Source of the DNA: Amoebophrya sp. A120
Taxonomy: Eukaryota; Sar; Dinophyceae; Syndiniales; Amoebophryaceae
Length of the DNA: 64,000 bases
Assembly (NCBI GenBank): GCA_905178155.1
Contig: CAJINV010000004.1
Coordinates: forward strand, 3,885,555 to 3,949,554
Reading direction: 5' to 3'
Shown: positions 53,760 to 63,830 of the stretch, in pieces
Layout of the letters: the number at the start of each line of letters is the position of its first letter
How positions within the stretch are numbered: the stretch's first letter is position 1
The notes under the pieces: generated by a model
What the model saw: only the letters and a program-made list of their open reading frames with translations
The model's database searches: none
What the model was told of the DNA's origin: nothing
Translations under genes and position numbers: made by a program

Positions 53760-56700
53760 CTTGTGTCGAAGCAACGGCCTACGGTTGTCCATGCCGTTTC
53801 GACGCACAAGGTCGCTAGTTCAGGTACAGGCCTGGTATATTTTTCACTGCGATTTTTTGCACGCATGACGGGCTACATCGACATGATCATGCACATGCCA
53901 GGGTGCTGGTGGTGCTATTCGCTCTAATTATAGCGAATGAGATTGAGAAATTGCAAGAAATAGAAACTTTGATGAAGTTCATCATGCAGGTCGACCAGGA
54001 AGCACGCGGGTGAAAAACCTGGACCAGGAAGCGCTCGGGGATTCCGATGAGGATCCGGCATACCGAGAAGAAAATTCCGGCGAGAGCGATGAGGGTAAAG
54101 AAAGCGACCCGGGGGTCGACTTTGTGCGCCACGACGGAACGATGTGCAGCGGGGTGGCGGCCAAAATCGGGAAGCACGGCTACGGTTACGACGACGACCA
54201 GTCCATTCGGGATTGCGAAGCCCGGTGTCTGGCGAACTCGGGTTCCTGTGCCTCTATCAACTGTAAAAATGTCTGGGTCTGGAAGAATTCATGTTTGTCA
54301 TGCTTGTCTGGCATGACTCTTAAATCTGTCATGCACGTTACCCAAGAGCTGCGTTTTTCTGTGATGCAGAAGCGCAGTTTGTCATGCAGAATAGGCAACA
54401 CCCTAGGAGCTCGGAAACTTGTCATGCTGAGCCAGCATTTGTAGCCTCATCATGAGACGCTACGCAGCATCACAAGTTCCCAGACCCAGGCATTTTTACA
54501 TTTGATAGCCTCCTTCGATTACGTATTCGCGGAACAGTATGGATGTGTCAGAGTTGAAATCGACAAAGTTGAAATAATTTGTCATGCATAAAATGGATGC
54601 CAGTTGGAACCCAGTTTCCAAGTGGCGCATGACAAAAAAATGTCGGTGGTCCCTAAATCCAGTTTGTCATGCTGTTTAGGCAAAGAGGAGTGATTTTCTC
54701 ATGCTACTTTAGCAGCTCGAGCTGTAACCCCAAACAGGCTTACAATCGGCCTCACTTGCCTGCTCTGCAACACACGTATTTCGCGTCATGCATTTTCTGC
54801 ATCACAAGTTTTTCGATTTTGTCAATTTCGATCCTGACGCTTCCATAAACAGGAATTCGACCTGTCGCAGGGCGAGTTGGTGCACGCGAACGTGAAAATC
54901 CCCAAGCGTCGGTGCTACTACCGCGCCGCCGTGGGCTTGGTGTCGCAGACGAACGCGCGGAACTGCTTTTATGGCGTTCTCAAATGTTACATTCTCAACT
55001 GTTACGTGCTTCGTCATGATGCAAAATTGTCATCAGTATCTACGCGATCAAGCTGCTTTGCATATACAAATTCTGGAAGGGGTAAGTAGCATGGAAATCC
55101 GGTCCAAATTTATAATGCAAAACGCGCGCTCATCTTCCCGCTTTCATTTTTGCTGTTCTTGCATCACAAATCTGTGTAAATGTTGAGAATAGAACAGTTG
55201 AGAAGGCCATAGCTTCACGTTGAAGGGCGCAGTCACGGACAAAGTGCTCGGGTTGCTGCAGAAGACGGACTATCAAATGCAAATATGTCTGGGTCTGGAC
55301 GATTGCGAGATTTGTCATGCTTGTCTGGCATGACTCTGCGCTCTGTGTTGCGTGCCCACAAAGATGTCCTCCTGCCTGTCATGCAAAAGCGCAGTTTCTC
55401 ATGCGAAATACGCAGCACAGAAGCACGAAAAAACTTGTCATGCTTAGCGGCGCATTACAGAGAACCGATTGTTCACGGACTTGCATCACAAGTTTCCAGA
55501 CCCAGACATATTTGCAATGGATACGGACTCTGCGACTGATCATCTGCTGCACCACCAGCAGGAGCTGCAGGGCGGGGAGGTGGAGTATGGCATTCTCAAC
55601 TGTTACATTCTCAACTGTTACACGGATTTGTCATGCAAAGTTGCCATCAGCCTCCACTTGACCAAGGTGCTTAGCATGACAAGTTTTCGAATGGCTAAAC
55701 AGCATGATAATCTGTGGCATATCTGTGATGCGAAACCTGCAATATTGCCACTTTTACTATTGCTGTTCTTGCATTACAAATCCATGTAACACTTGAGAAT
55801 ATAACGTTTGAGAACGCCATATGGAGTCTGTTTTCGCGAGAGAGAACGTGGAAAGGAAGAAAAAAGAGGAACAGAAGCTGCGACAAGAAAAAGAAAAGGC
55901 AGCTGCACGGAAGTTTTCTGCAAAAGAAGTTCGGTCCAGGCAGTGGCACGAGGAGGACGAAAGTGCGGGAGAGGAAGACGAGAGTGGGGACCACGAAGAT
56001 ATGCAGTGCAAATACTTATGTCTGGATGTCAATGTCTGGAAACTTGCGATGCTGGGTGGCGTATCATGAGGAGGCAACAAGTGCTGGCTCAGCATGACAA
56101 GTTTCTGAGCTTCGTTCTAGGTGTTGCCTATTCTGCATGACAAACTGCAAAAATTCTGCATGGCAGAAAAATGGGGCTCTTGGGTGAAGACGTGCATGAC
56201 AGATTTAAGAGTCAACATGCCAGACAAGCATGACAAACCTGCACTCTTCCAGACCCAGACATTTTTGCAGTTGATAGAAGATCACGACAGTGCGGAAGAT
56301 TTGAAAAGAGTCCGGCACATGGTGGACGAGGACAGTGAGAATGATATCGCAAGAAAAAAGTGTTACAGTTACACATTGTGTTGCAGGCCAAGCAAGACAG
56401 ACAAGCTCGGTCATGCCTGATATGCATAGGAGCCTCGTTTCATAGGTGTTTTCCCGTAGGATTTCTGCATTACAAGTTTCCTCTCTCATGCAGAGAAATT
56501 TGTGTTGCTGAATTCACTACAAATGTGTAACAGTAACACTTTTCTCGTGGGATAAATGACAAGGACCACTTATTGTGCGGAAAAATCCCCCCTCCCCATT
56601 ACTTAAGTATATCGAATAAAACGCACCAAACGCAAAATTTGTATTGCTGATTTATGTTTATTATCGCAAACACCTACTCTGCAAGCAGGAGCGACTGGAA

Positions 56701-59700
56701 GCTTTGGGCAGACAGTCTGTCATGCCGCGTTTTATTCAGCTGCTACAGTAGAAACATTTATCATGCTGAAAGTAAAAGGCTAGACTTCTAGAAGTAGAAA
56801 CCGAAACAGGAGGGCTAGAATACGCCTCCAGTCCCTTTCTGCAAGACAAAGCCGATTTTTGAGCACAAATCTGCATCACAAATTTTCATTTTGACCATGA
56901 CGAGGGGGGATTTTTCCTTGCAATGCCAAGACCACGAAGAGCACGACAGTGCGGAAGATACGAAAAGGGTCCGGCATATCAAATGTAAAAATGTCTGGGT
57001 CTGGAAGAATCCGAGTTTGTGATGCGAATTCCACAACACGCGCAAATCTCTCATGCATAGGCAGCAAAAGGCTCCCACTTTCTGTCACCAAACAGGGGGA
57101 TTTCTCATGCGGATTAAGCATTGCGGAACGTTCTCGAAATCTGTGATGCTAGGGCTTCCATGACAGACCTTCTGCGTCATGCAAAAACACCATGACAAAA
57201 ATCTGCACTCTTCCAGACCCAGACATTTTTGCATTTGATACGGCACATGGTGGACGAGGACAGTGTATGAACTGCAAAAGTATCGCACTCGTATAGATGC
57301 AATACAAATTTCCTCAGCATCAGAAATAAAATTTGTAATGCGGATCTACCTAAAGAACAAGATTTGTAATGCATGAGCGCAATTATTACTACGAGTACGA
57401 TACTTTTGCACAGGATACAGTGAGAATGACAAGGACCACTCCTCGAGCGACGAGGCTGCGCACGAGTTCGTGGCTACGAAGGAGGCAAATAAAGGAGCAA
57501 AAACTGCCAAAACCTCCTCGGCCAACAAGAAGGAGGACCAAAGCGAGGAAGAGGAGTCCAGCAGTGACGATGGAGAACAAAAACTGAAACAAGCGCATGC
57601 TGAACAACTAGAGGTGAAAAAAAGTTCCGTCGCGCTCCTGCAAGATCAAGACGAAGAAGAAAATATTAAACCAAGTCATGATCAGCACGTCGACCAGAAA
57701 GCAAGCAAAGTAGCAGCCAAGAAGAAGACAACAACTTCTTCTGCTCACACGACCAAAACTGTGGCAGCACACGTTGAGAAAAAGGTTTTACCTTCGGAAG
57801 CTAAAACCAAAGTGAAGAAAACAGCCGCGGCTACGGCGACGACGCAAAAGACGAAAACCCCTGCCGCGGCGGGGTCTCATCATGACGTTGAAACAGCAGC
57901 AGGAACGAAAAAAAGCGACGAGAGTCGGAGTGCTAATAAAAAGCTTTCCACGCCGGTCGCAGCTACACACAAGCACACGACATCAACATCCACCGCACAG
58001 CATGCTGTGGCGGATGGTGCGGAAGTCAAAACCGGTGCCGCAGCGACGTCTTCGAAGAAGAAAACAAGTGTGAAGACCATGGAGGCCAGCGAGCACGACA
58101 CAAAGAAGACTACTACTGCAGCAGCGGCCAAGGAGGTCAAACTCCCCGGCAGCGGCGCGACGGAGGCTTCCTCGAACAAAAAAGCAAAGGGCACAGCAGC
58201 GCCATCTAGTACAACAACTTCCAAAGCTGGCGCTGGAGCGAAGAGGACAGTGGTCTCTGCAGCAACTACGTCATCATCCGTCACAGCAAGTAGTAAAAAG
58301 AGCAAGGCCACCTCTGCAGCACGACCGAGTACTACAAAAAAAGCCCCAGCAACAGCAGCCGCCAGTAAACCCCCGCCGACCGGTATCCAACGAAAAAACT
58401 GTATTCACTGTGATGATTTTGCAAGAACCGCATCACAAGTTTGTTACACATGACACAGAAAATTTGCCATGCGCGTTTCCCAAGGGAAAACACGCTTGAA
58501 AATTCAATGTCTTGCAGGTGTAGCAAGAGAGACACTTTGGTGCTTCATTTTCTGCATCACAAATTCACAGTGAAACAGTTTTTTCTTGCGATAACCGGCG
58601 CGAAAATGAAGGGTATGAAGAAAAAGGACATTGCCCTGATGCAAATGTTATGAACTGCAAAAGTATCGTACGCGTATTGCAATCATGCATTACAAATCTT
58701 TCTCTCAAGGTTAATCCGCATTACAAATTTTATTTTTCATGCTGAGGAGATTTGTAATGCACTGACTTATAGATACGAGTGCGATACTTTTGCACAGGAT
58801 AAATGTCCGAGGCCGAACGGTTGCGGAACACAGCGCTAGAGAACATGTCGGTTGAGGAACGCCGGGAGGTGGCCGAGGAGGCGTATCGCAACGAAGGCCG
58901 GGAGGAAATGGGCGACATGCTGACGGAGGCGGAGATGGAGCTGCGCGAGTTCAACCTGAGGGACCACAGCGCCGGCACTTCTTCTAACCCGCAGACAGAC
59001 CAGGACGAAGGGAACGAAGGTGGCGTCCCGGAAACAGCGGCGGAAAGAGAGGAGGAGAAAATGCAAGCTGCGGAGGAAAAGGAGGCAGCGAAGGTCCAAA
59101 AAGCGAAGGAATTGCAGGAGGAGAAGCGGCGGCGGTACATTCGGGAGTCCGGGTATGGAAGTGTCAGAATCGAAATTGACAAAATGAAAATCGAGAAACT
59201 TGCGACGCATAAAATAGATACCAGTTGGAGCCTCAGTTTGCAAGCGGCGCATGACAAATTTCGGGAGCTGCACGACCCAAATCCAGTCTGTCAGCATGCT
59301 GTTTGGGCAAAGAAGACCGCTCCTGTCGTGCTACTCTGACAGCGCATTGCGTGCCCCTAGTATGAGAGAGGCTTGCAACCGGTCTCATTTGCCTGCTCCC
59401 CAATATTACAGGCCTCCAGTGCCCTACATTTTACGCATCACAAATTTTTCGATTTTGTCGATTTCGATCCTGCCACATCCATACTGGGCTGGAAATCGAG
59501 ATTGCGAAGTCCACCAGCAGTGGGAGCAAAGCGAAAGCTATCGCAAAAAAAAAGTGTTACAGTTACACATTGTCATGCAAGACTGGCAACAGAGACAACC
59601 TTTCTCATGCAGGAAATGCTTCGGAGCTTCGTTTCCCTCCTGCTTTATTCCCTTATGATCTTCGCATTACAACAAGTTTTCTCTGCCACACAGAGAAAAT

Positions 59701-62700
59701 TTGTGATGCAGAAACTCCAACAAGTGTGTAACTGTAACAGTTTTTGCTCGTGATAAAAGCCGGCGGCGGTGCGGGGCACAAGACCATGGAAGTAGATGAG
59801 GAGGCGGAGGACGGTATCCTGAGTAAAAACGTCCCCACCCCATAGTCAAGATGGGCATCTCGCAACACAAATCGAGAAGTTTTGGGAGTCAAGCATGACA
59901 AGTTCCTCTCTGTAGTGTAGTGCAGTTTAGCAAGTACAGCCGCAACACAAATCCATCTAGTCATCCTGTTTACAGCATTTGCATATACAAAGTCCAAAAC
60001 GCGATGGGAAATACCTCTCATGGGGAAGATGCGCATTACAAATCTTGCTGTAACTGCAAATCTGCATGACAACTCTGGGGCGTTTTTACTCAGTATAAAC
60101 GGTAAGCTTTGTCCCATGATCTTTGCTTCTTCTACGTCGGATTCGGAACTACTTCCAGATGAAACACAATAAACGAAGATGCTGCAGCAGCTCCATAGAA
60201 GTACAACGCAATTGCGAGTTGCAGTTCCTCGACGTCGTGTCCACCTTGTCCTGCTTCTTGTAACAGCATCGATCTTCAGAAGTTCTTGCACTTAAACTCA
60301 ATCGTTTGTACCGAGATAATCTCTGCTTACAACAAAAACCGCTCCACGAAATTGAAATAAAGTAAGTATGCCACGCACGTGTTTACAAACATTTCTCGAA
60401 CAACATCAACAGGCGAGGCGCCTACCCTGCTGCTGGAGAGCACCCGGAAACAAGAGGAGGGACAGACAGGTGAGCAAGAGGAAGCTACCGAATTTGGGGA
60501 GAGTGGTCTCGCGAAAACGGTCATGACCGTCGAACAGCTCGACAAGCTGATCGCGGAAAAGGAAAAGCGAGAAAAGGAAGAGGCCGACAGGGACGAAGGT
60601 ATTGTGAGGAGAAACGTCCCCACCCCGTAGTAATCAAGTTTTGGGAGCTATGCATGACAAGTTCCGCCCATATGTAGAAGTGTAGTGCTGTTTGGGAAGG
60701 AGAAGGACAGCAGCATCGCAAAGACGCCTCCTTATCCTGTTTACAGCATTACAAATTTCCGATTCAGAGCACGATTTGTCTTACAAACTCCTTTCTTGCG
60801 GATGTGCATTTACAGATTTTTCTGAAGATGCAAATCTGCATGACAACTGTGGGCTAGTATCGCTATGGGGACGTTTTTCAATGGGATAGAAGGCGAGCGG
60901 CATCATGGGGGAGTGGATGCAGCCCTAGCGGTGGAAAATGCGGAGGACGATGAGGATATCCTGTGGAGGAAAAGTAGCGCACTCGTATTGCAATCATGCA
61001 CTACAATTTTTTTTTTTTAAGGTAAAAAATCCGCATTACAAATTTTACTTCTCATACTGAGGAAATTTGTAATGCATTTTATAGGATACAAGTATAGCGA
61101 TACTTTTGCAGTTCATACAGGAAGAATCTTCCGAGGACGAGGGAAAAAATGAGGAGGCGGAAGACATGGCAAGAGAGGCCCGGAAACAAGAAAAACCGAA
61201 ACGCGCCAAAACGAAGGCAGCTGCTTCTGAGGAGGATGTGGATACAGGAGATGACAAACTGTCGCTGGCGCAGCTGTCGAAGAGGGCGACGGAGAGCGCT
61301 AGTACGGCAGACAAGCAGCTCGCGCTGGCGCAGACCGAGAGGACCGCGCGCACATCGTATCAAATGCAAAAATGTCTGGGTCTCGAAGAATCCGAACTTG
61401 TGATGCGTGTTGCGGATCATACAAAAATCTGTGTTGCATGACTTGCAAAAGGTCCCCAATTCTGGCCATGCTGAGGGGGCATTTCTCATGCAGAATAGGC
61501 ATCACCAAGGGACTGCAGAACGTGTGATGCTACTCCCTGCATTCCAGACTTGGCGGAGCTTGGAAAAACTGCATGACAAGTCTCGGAATCTTCCAGACCT
61601 AGACACTTTTGCACTTGATACATCGCTGCCATCCGCAACGTGCGCGCCGGAGCTGGACATGGTGCAGGAGGGGCTCTTACCAAGTGCAAAAATGTCTGGG
61701 TCTGGAAGAATGCAACTTGTCATGCTAAATCTGAATCATACAAAAATCTGTGTTGCATGATAACCAATAAACCTGTTCACTTTTGAGAAGGCCGAGAGGC
61801 AGTTTCTCACGCAAAAAAGTCATGGTAAAGATCTCGCAGAATCTGTGATGCAAGGGCATGCATCACAGACCTCACACGTCATGCAAAACCTGCATGACAA
61901 GTCTGGCATTCTTCCAGACCCAGACATTTTTGCATTTGATAATTTTCTGCCGGCATGCAGTACATGTTCGACGATAGCTATCCCACGAAAAAACTGTTTC
62001 ACTGTGATGATCTTGCAAGATCCGCATCACAAGTTTGTTACACATGACACAGAAGTAAATTTGCCATGCGCGGCGCTTCCAAAGCGAAAACACCGTTAAA
62101 GAGGCGAGGTCTTGCAGGTGTGGCAAGACAAATAGATCTGTGTTTCATTCTATGCATCTTCACAAGTTCACCATGAAGCAGTTTTTTTCTTGCGATAATA
62201 GCGCGGGCACCGAGGCGATGTTGGGCGCCATTAGGCAGGCGCTTTGGAAGCCCGACTATCCTTAGGAAAAACGTCCCGACCCCAGAATCAAGATGGGGAT
62301 TTTGCAACACAAACCTTGAAGTTTTGGGAGCCCGGAATGAAAAATTCCAGGCTGTAGCGTGGTGCAGTTTGGCAAGGGAAGTTGCATTACAAATCCATCT
62401 GCTAATCCTGTTTACAGCATTACAAGTTCCAAAACACGATCGGAAATGCCTACGATAGGGATCATGCGCATTACAAATGCTCTTGTGCTTGCAGATCTGC
62501 ATGACAATTCTGGGGTGGTGAGGTTTTTACACAGGATACCGACGGAGCCATCATCACAGCAGCTGGAGGACCGACGCAAACCGCGTTTCAGATGTGTGAG
62601 TTATCCTGTGCAGAAGTATCGTACTCGTACTTCTAATTGCATTCATGCATTACAAATCTCATTCTCAGTGTTTAAATCCGCATTACAAATTTTATTTCTC

Positions 62701-63830
62701 ATGCGGAGGAAATTTGTCATGCGATTTATACTAGTACGATACTTTTGCAATGCATATGAGTGCGCGAACGCGGATACAGTGAGTATATACGTTTTTCATC
62801 TACTTCTTTTTCATGTTCTTCACAACAGGATCTACTTCCTAAGCCTAAGACCACAAGCCAAGGATTCATTGTGCTGTGTTGAGTACTGCCTTTTATTTTG
62901 CCATAAAACGAAAACGAAAACAAAAACAGCGAACTCAACCTTCAAGATCGGCACCACAGACAATTGGCTTGATGCGAGCGTGTGATGATGAAAAATGAAA
63001 ATCCCCTGATTTGCTCCTCTGCCTTGGCTTAGGAAATTCAAATGGTTTGTTGAATGTTGCCTGATCGTATTATATACTCCGTATCGTGCACGACCGTATA
63101 GTGGATTATACGCACATCATTTGTGAAAATGAAAATAAAAGCTCTTGAACCTCTTGAAGCCACCACGACGGACGGGTATCGATCCGATCCGATAGAACAT
63201 TTAACCTATCAATCCATGATATAATAGTTAGAGGCGCACGTGCAGCCAGGGGCTTTCGTTCTTTCCCCGTTCATATCAGAACTCAGACACCAAGTACGCT
63301 ACAGACAACAGCATTGCGAACTACGGCGAGTTATCCAATGTAAATAAATCTGGGTCTGGAACTTCTACAGTGGAACTTGCGTTGCATGTCTACTATGTCT
63401 AGCATTCCTGAAAAACGAAAATCTGTGTTGCACATCCAGCAAATAAGGCGTTGCTTTTTTGTCATGGTGCACAGAAGACGCAGTTTGTCATGCGTGCTGG
63501 TACAACGCTTTAGATGGCGTCAAAGGTGGAACTCGTCATGCTTGGCTGCACTTGAGAGCGCCAGACTTATCCCTGCTTTAGCATCACAAGTTTCCAGACC
63601 CAGACATATTTGCACTGGATACGAGTATTGCAAGGCGTGGGAAGACCAGCGGAATGTAAACAAGGCAGACTTTATCCTGGAAAAAACACCCATCCCCATC
63701 CATTTTTTGCATGACAAACACTGCAAATTATGCATGTTTTGCATGACAAATTGGATGGGGATGGGTGTTTTTTCCTGGATAGACTTCGGCACCGGAACTG
63801 CGGGGACCAACACGCGCTGCAACGGCTACT
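53721..63830 (+). CDS. Secreted PAN-like, Lys/Glu-rich long protein, 3'-partial
   Basis: Exons, approximately: 53721-53823, 53990-54254, 54513-54537, 54853-54969, 55217-55270, 55529-55585, 55827-55999, 56282-56344, 56560-56570, 56931-56976, 57246-57265, 57423-58383, 58599-58648, 58807-59153, 59489-59538, 59761-59813, 60413-60599, 60894-60956, 61123-61357, 61626-61676, 61943-61978, 62203-62256, 62544-62601, 62762-62778, 63280-63331, 63627-63672, 63787-63830. The joined frame is open for 1079 codons and runs off the window. Three junctions use classical GT-AG signals (53824-53989, the intron ending at 60412, and 62779-63279). The start lies in leader copy 5. After the short signal-like N-terminus comes a Cys-bearing PAN/apple-like module (GTMCSGVAAKIG...SIRDCEARCLANSGSCASFDY...KRRCYYRAAV...RNCF). 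Next is a charged coiled-coil-like section, a 26-residue tandem repeat (HDSAED...KRVRHMVDEDSEND), an Ala/Lys/Thr-rich tail (57470-58380) and more Glu/Lys helices. Late exons regain Cys (EYCKAWEDQ). Role unknown; extracellular or surface location is inferred. Confidence 0.78.
54255..54507. mobile_element. Introner family A, TSD GCCTC
   Basis: It starts TATCAACTGTAAAAATGTC and ends ...TTTTTACATTTGATA. The TSD is at 54250-54254 and 54508-54512. Its core serves here as the forward reference type. Removal gives S-C-A-S-F-D-Y-V-F. Confidence 0.94.
54538..54847. mobile_element. Introner family F, TSD AACAG
   Basis: It starts TATGGATGTGTCAGAGTTGA and ends ...GATCCTGACGCTTCCATA. The TSD is at 54533-54537 and 54848-54852. 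A 25-nt exon separates it from the previous introner. Confidence 0.93.
54970..55211. mobile_element. Introner family D, TSD GCTTT/GCTTC
   Basis: It starts TATGGCGTTCTCAAATG and ends ...GTTGAGAAGGCCATA. The TSD matches at 4 of 5 bases. Removal gives R-N-C-F-T-L-K-G. Confidence 0.9.
55271..55523. mobile_element. Introner family A, TSD CGGAC
   Basis: It starts TATCAAATGCAAATATGTC and ends ...TTTGCAATGGATA. The TSD is at 55266-55270 and 55524-55528. Removal gives Q-K-T-D-S-A-T-D. Confidence 0.93.
55586..55821. mobile_element. Introner family D, TSD TGGAG
   Basis: It starts TATGGCATTCTCAACTG and ends ...GAGAACGCCATA. The TSD is at 55581-55585 and 55822-55826. Removal gives G-E-V-E-S-V-F-A-R. Confidence 0.93.
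56000..56276. mobile_element. Introner family A, reverse-oriented core, TSD GAAGA
   Basis: It starts TATGCAGTGCAAATACTTAT and ends ...TTTTTGCAGTTGATA. The TSD is at 55995-55999 and 56277-56281. Its core is the reverse complement of the core in 54255-54507. It sits in the first unit of the 78-bp coding repeat. Confidence 0.93.
56345..56554. mobile_element. Introner family E, TSD AATGA
   Basis: It starts TATCGCAAGAAAAAAGTG and ends ...TTTTCTCGTGGGATA. The TSD is at 56340-56344 and 56555-56559. It lies near the end of coding repeat unit 1. Confidence 0.93.
56571..56925. mobile_element. Introner family H relative, TSD CCACT/CCAAG
   Basis: It starts TATTGTGCGGAAAAATCCCC and ends ...GGGGATTTTTCCTTGCAATG. 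The TSD matches at 3 of 5 bases. The end is ATG rather than ATA. Removal gives N-D-K-D-Q-D-H-E-E-H-D, in frame with repeat unit 2. Confidence 0.82.
56977..57240. mobile_element. Introner family A, TSD CGGCA
   Basis: It starts TATCAAATGTAAAAATGTC and ends ...TTTTTGCATTTGATA. The TSD is at 56972-56976 and 57241-57245. Removal gives R-V-R-H-M-V-D. Confidence 0.94.
57266..57417. mobile_element. Introner family C, TSD CAGTG
   Basis: It starts TATGAACTGCAAAAGTATCG and ends ...TTTTGCACAGGATA. The TSD is at 57261-57265 and 57418-57422. A 20-nt exon precedes it. Confidence 0.94.
58384..58593. mobile_element. Introner family G, TSD ACCGG
   Basis: It starts TATCCAACGAAAAAACTGTA and ends ...TTTTTTCTTGCGATA. 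The TSD is at 58379-58383 and 58594-58598. Removal gives P-P-T-G-A-K-M-K. Confidence 0.93.
58649..58801. mobile_element. Introner family C, TSD AATGT
   Basis: It starts TATGAACTGCAAAAGTATCG and ends ...TTTTGCACAGGATA. The TSD is at 58644-58648 and 58802-58806. Removal gives L-M-Q-M-S-E-A-E-R. Confidence 0.94.
59154..59483. mobile_element. Introner family F, TSD CCGGG/CTGGG
   Basis: It starts TATGGAAGTGTCAGAATCGA and ends ...GATCCTGCCACATCCATA. The TSD matches at 4 of 5 bases. Removal gives R-E-S-G-L-E-I-E. Confidence 0.9.
59539..59755. mobile_element. Introner family E, TSD AAAGC
   Basis: It starts TATCGCAAAAAAAAAGTG and ends ...TTTTTGCTCGTGATA. The TSD is at 59534-59538 and 59756-59760. 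Removal gives S-K-A-K-A-G-G-G. Confidence 0.93.
59815..60097. mobile_element. Introner family B abutting a classical intron donor
   Basis: It starts TATCCTGAGTAAAAACGTCC and ends ...TTTTACTCAGTATA. The flanks GACGG / AACGG match at 4 of 5 bases, and the right flank runs straight into GTAAGC (60102 region). The next exon begins at 60413 after an AG, so the introner landed at or in the 5' splice site of an existing intron. Confidence 0.85.
60600..60888. mobile_element. Introner family B, TSD GAAGG
   Basis: It starts TATTGTGAGGAGAAACGTCC and ends ...TTTTTCAATGGGATA. The TSD is at 60595-60599 and 60889-60893. Removal gives R-D-E-G-E-R-H-H. Confidence 0.92.
60957..61117. mobile_element. Introner family C, TSD GAGGA/CAGGA
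   Basis: It starts TATCCTGTGGAGGAAAAGTA and ends ...TTTTGCAGTTCATA. The TSD matches at 4 of 5 bases. Removal gives E-D-D-E-E-E-S-S. Confidence 0.9.
61358..61620. mobile_element. Introner family A, TSD CATCG
   Basis: It starts TATCAAATGCAAAAATGTC and ends ...TTTTGCACTTGATA. The TSD is at 61353-61357 and 61621-61625. The core is shared with the COG5 copy at 28245. Confidence 0.93.
61677..61942. mobile_element. Introner family A, no clear TSD
   Basis: It starts TTACCAAGTGCAAAAATG and ends ...TTTTGCATTTGATAA. The flanks GGCTC and TTTTC do not match. Removal of exactly 61677-61942 gives E-G-L-F-S-A-G-M-Q-Y-M-F-D. Confidence 0.82.
61979..62197. mobile_element. Introner family G, TSD ATAGC
   Basis: It starts TATCCCACGAAAAAACTG and ends ...TTTTTTTCTTGCGATA. 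The TSD is at 61974-61978 and 62198-62202. Removal gives F-D-D-S-A-G-T-E-A. Confidence 0.93.
62257..62538. mobile_element. Introner family B, TSD CCGAC
   Basis: It starts TATCCTTAGGAAAAACGTCC and ends ...TTTTTACACAGGATA. The TSD is at 62252-62256 and 62539-62543. Removal gives W-K-P-D-G-A-I-I. Confidence 0.93.
62602..62756. mobile_element. Introner family C, TSD TGAGT
   Basis: It starts TATCCTGTGCAGAAGTATCG and ends ...TTTTGCAATGCATA. The TSD is at 62597-62601 and 62757-62761. A 17-nt exon and then a classical intron (62779-63279) follow. Confidence 0.92.
63332..63621. mobile_element. Introner family A, TSD CGAGT
   Basis: It starts TATCCAATGTAAATAAATC and ends ...ATTTGCACTGGATA. The TSD is at 63327-63331 and 63622-63626. 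Removal gives Y-G-E-Y-C-K-A-W. Confidence 0.92.
63673..63781. mobile_element. Introner family I, shortest copy (109 bp), TSD GACTT
   Basis: It starts TATCCTGGAAAAAACACCCA and its inverse ends ...TTTTTTCCTGGATA. The arms pair almost perfectly for about 33 bp, leaving a loop with two GCATGACAAA motifs. The TSD is at 63668-63672 and 63782-63786. Removal gives K-A-D-F-G-T-G-T. Confidence 0.94.

Larger units (their letters stand above)
55989..57440 (+). repeat. Tandem 78-bp coding repeat (two units), each split by different introners
   Basis: After removal of introners the units differ at only a few bases: both code D-H-E-x-H-D-S-A-E-D-x-K-R-V-R-H-M-V-D-E-D-S-E-N-D-K. Unit 1 is split by the elements at 56000 and 56345, unit 2 by those at 56977 and 57266, at non-equivalent positions. 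Confidence 0.88.

Noticed and set aside
55695-56095. ORFs inside introners and across their edges (many places)
   Set aside because: They start or end within TIR elements and lack domains; the spliced host-gene frame explains these regions better.
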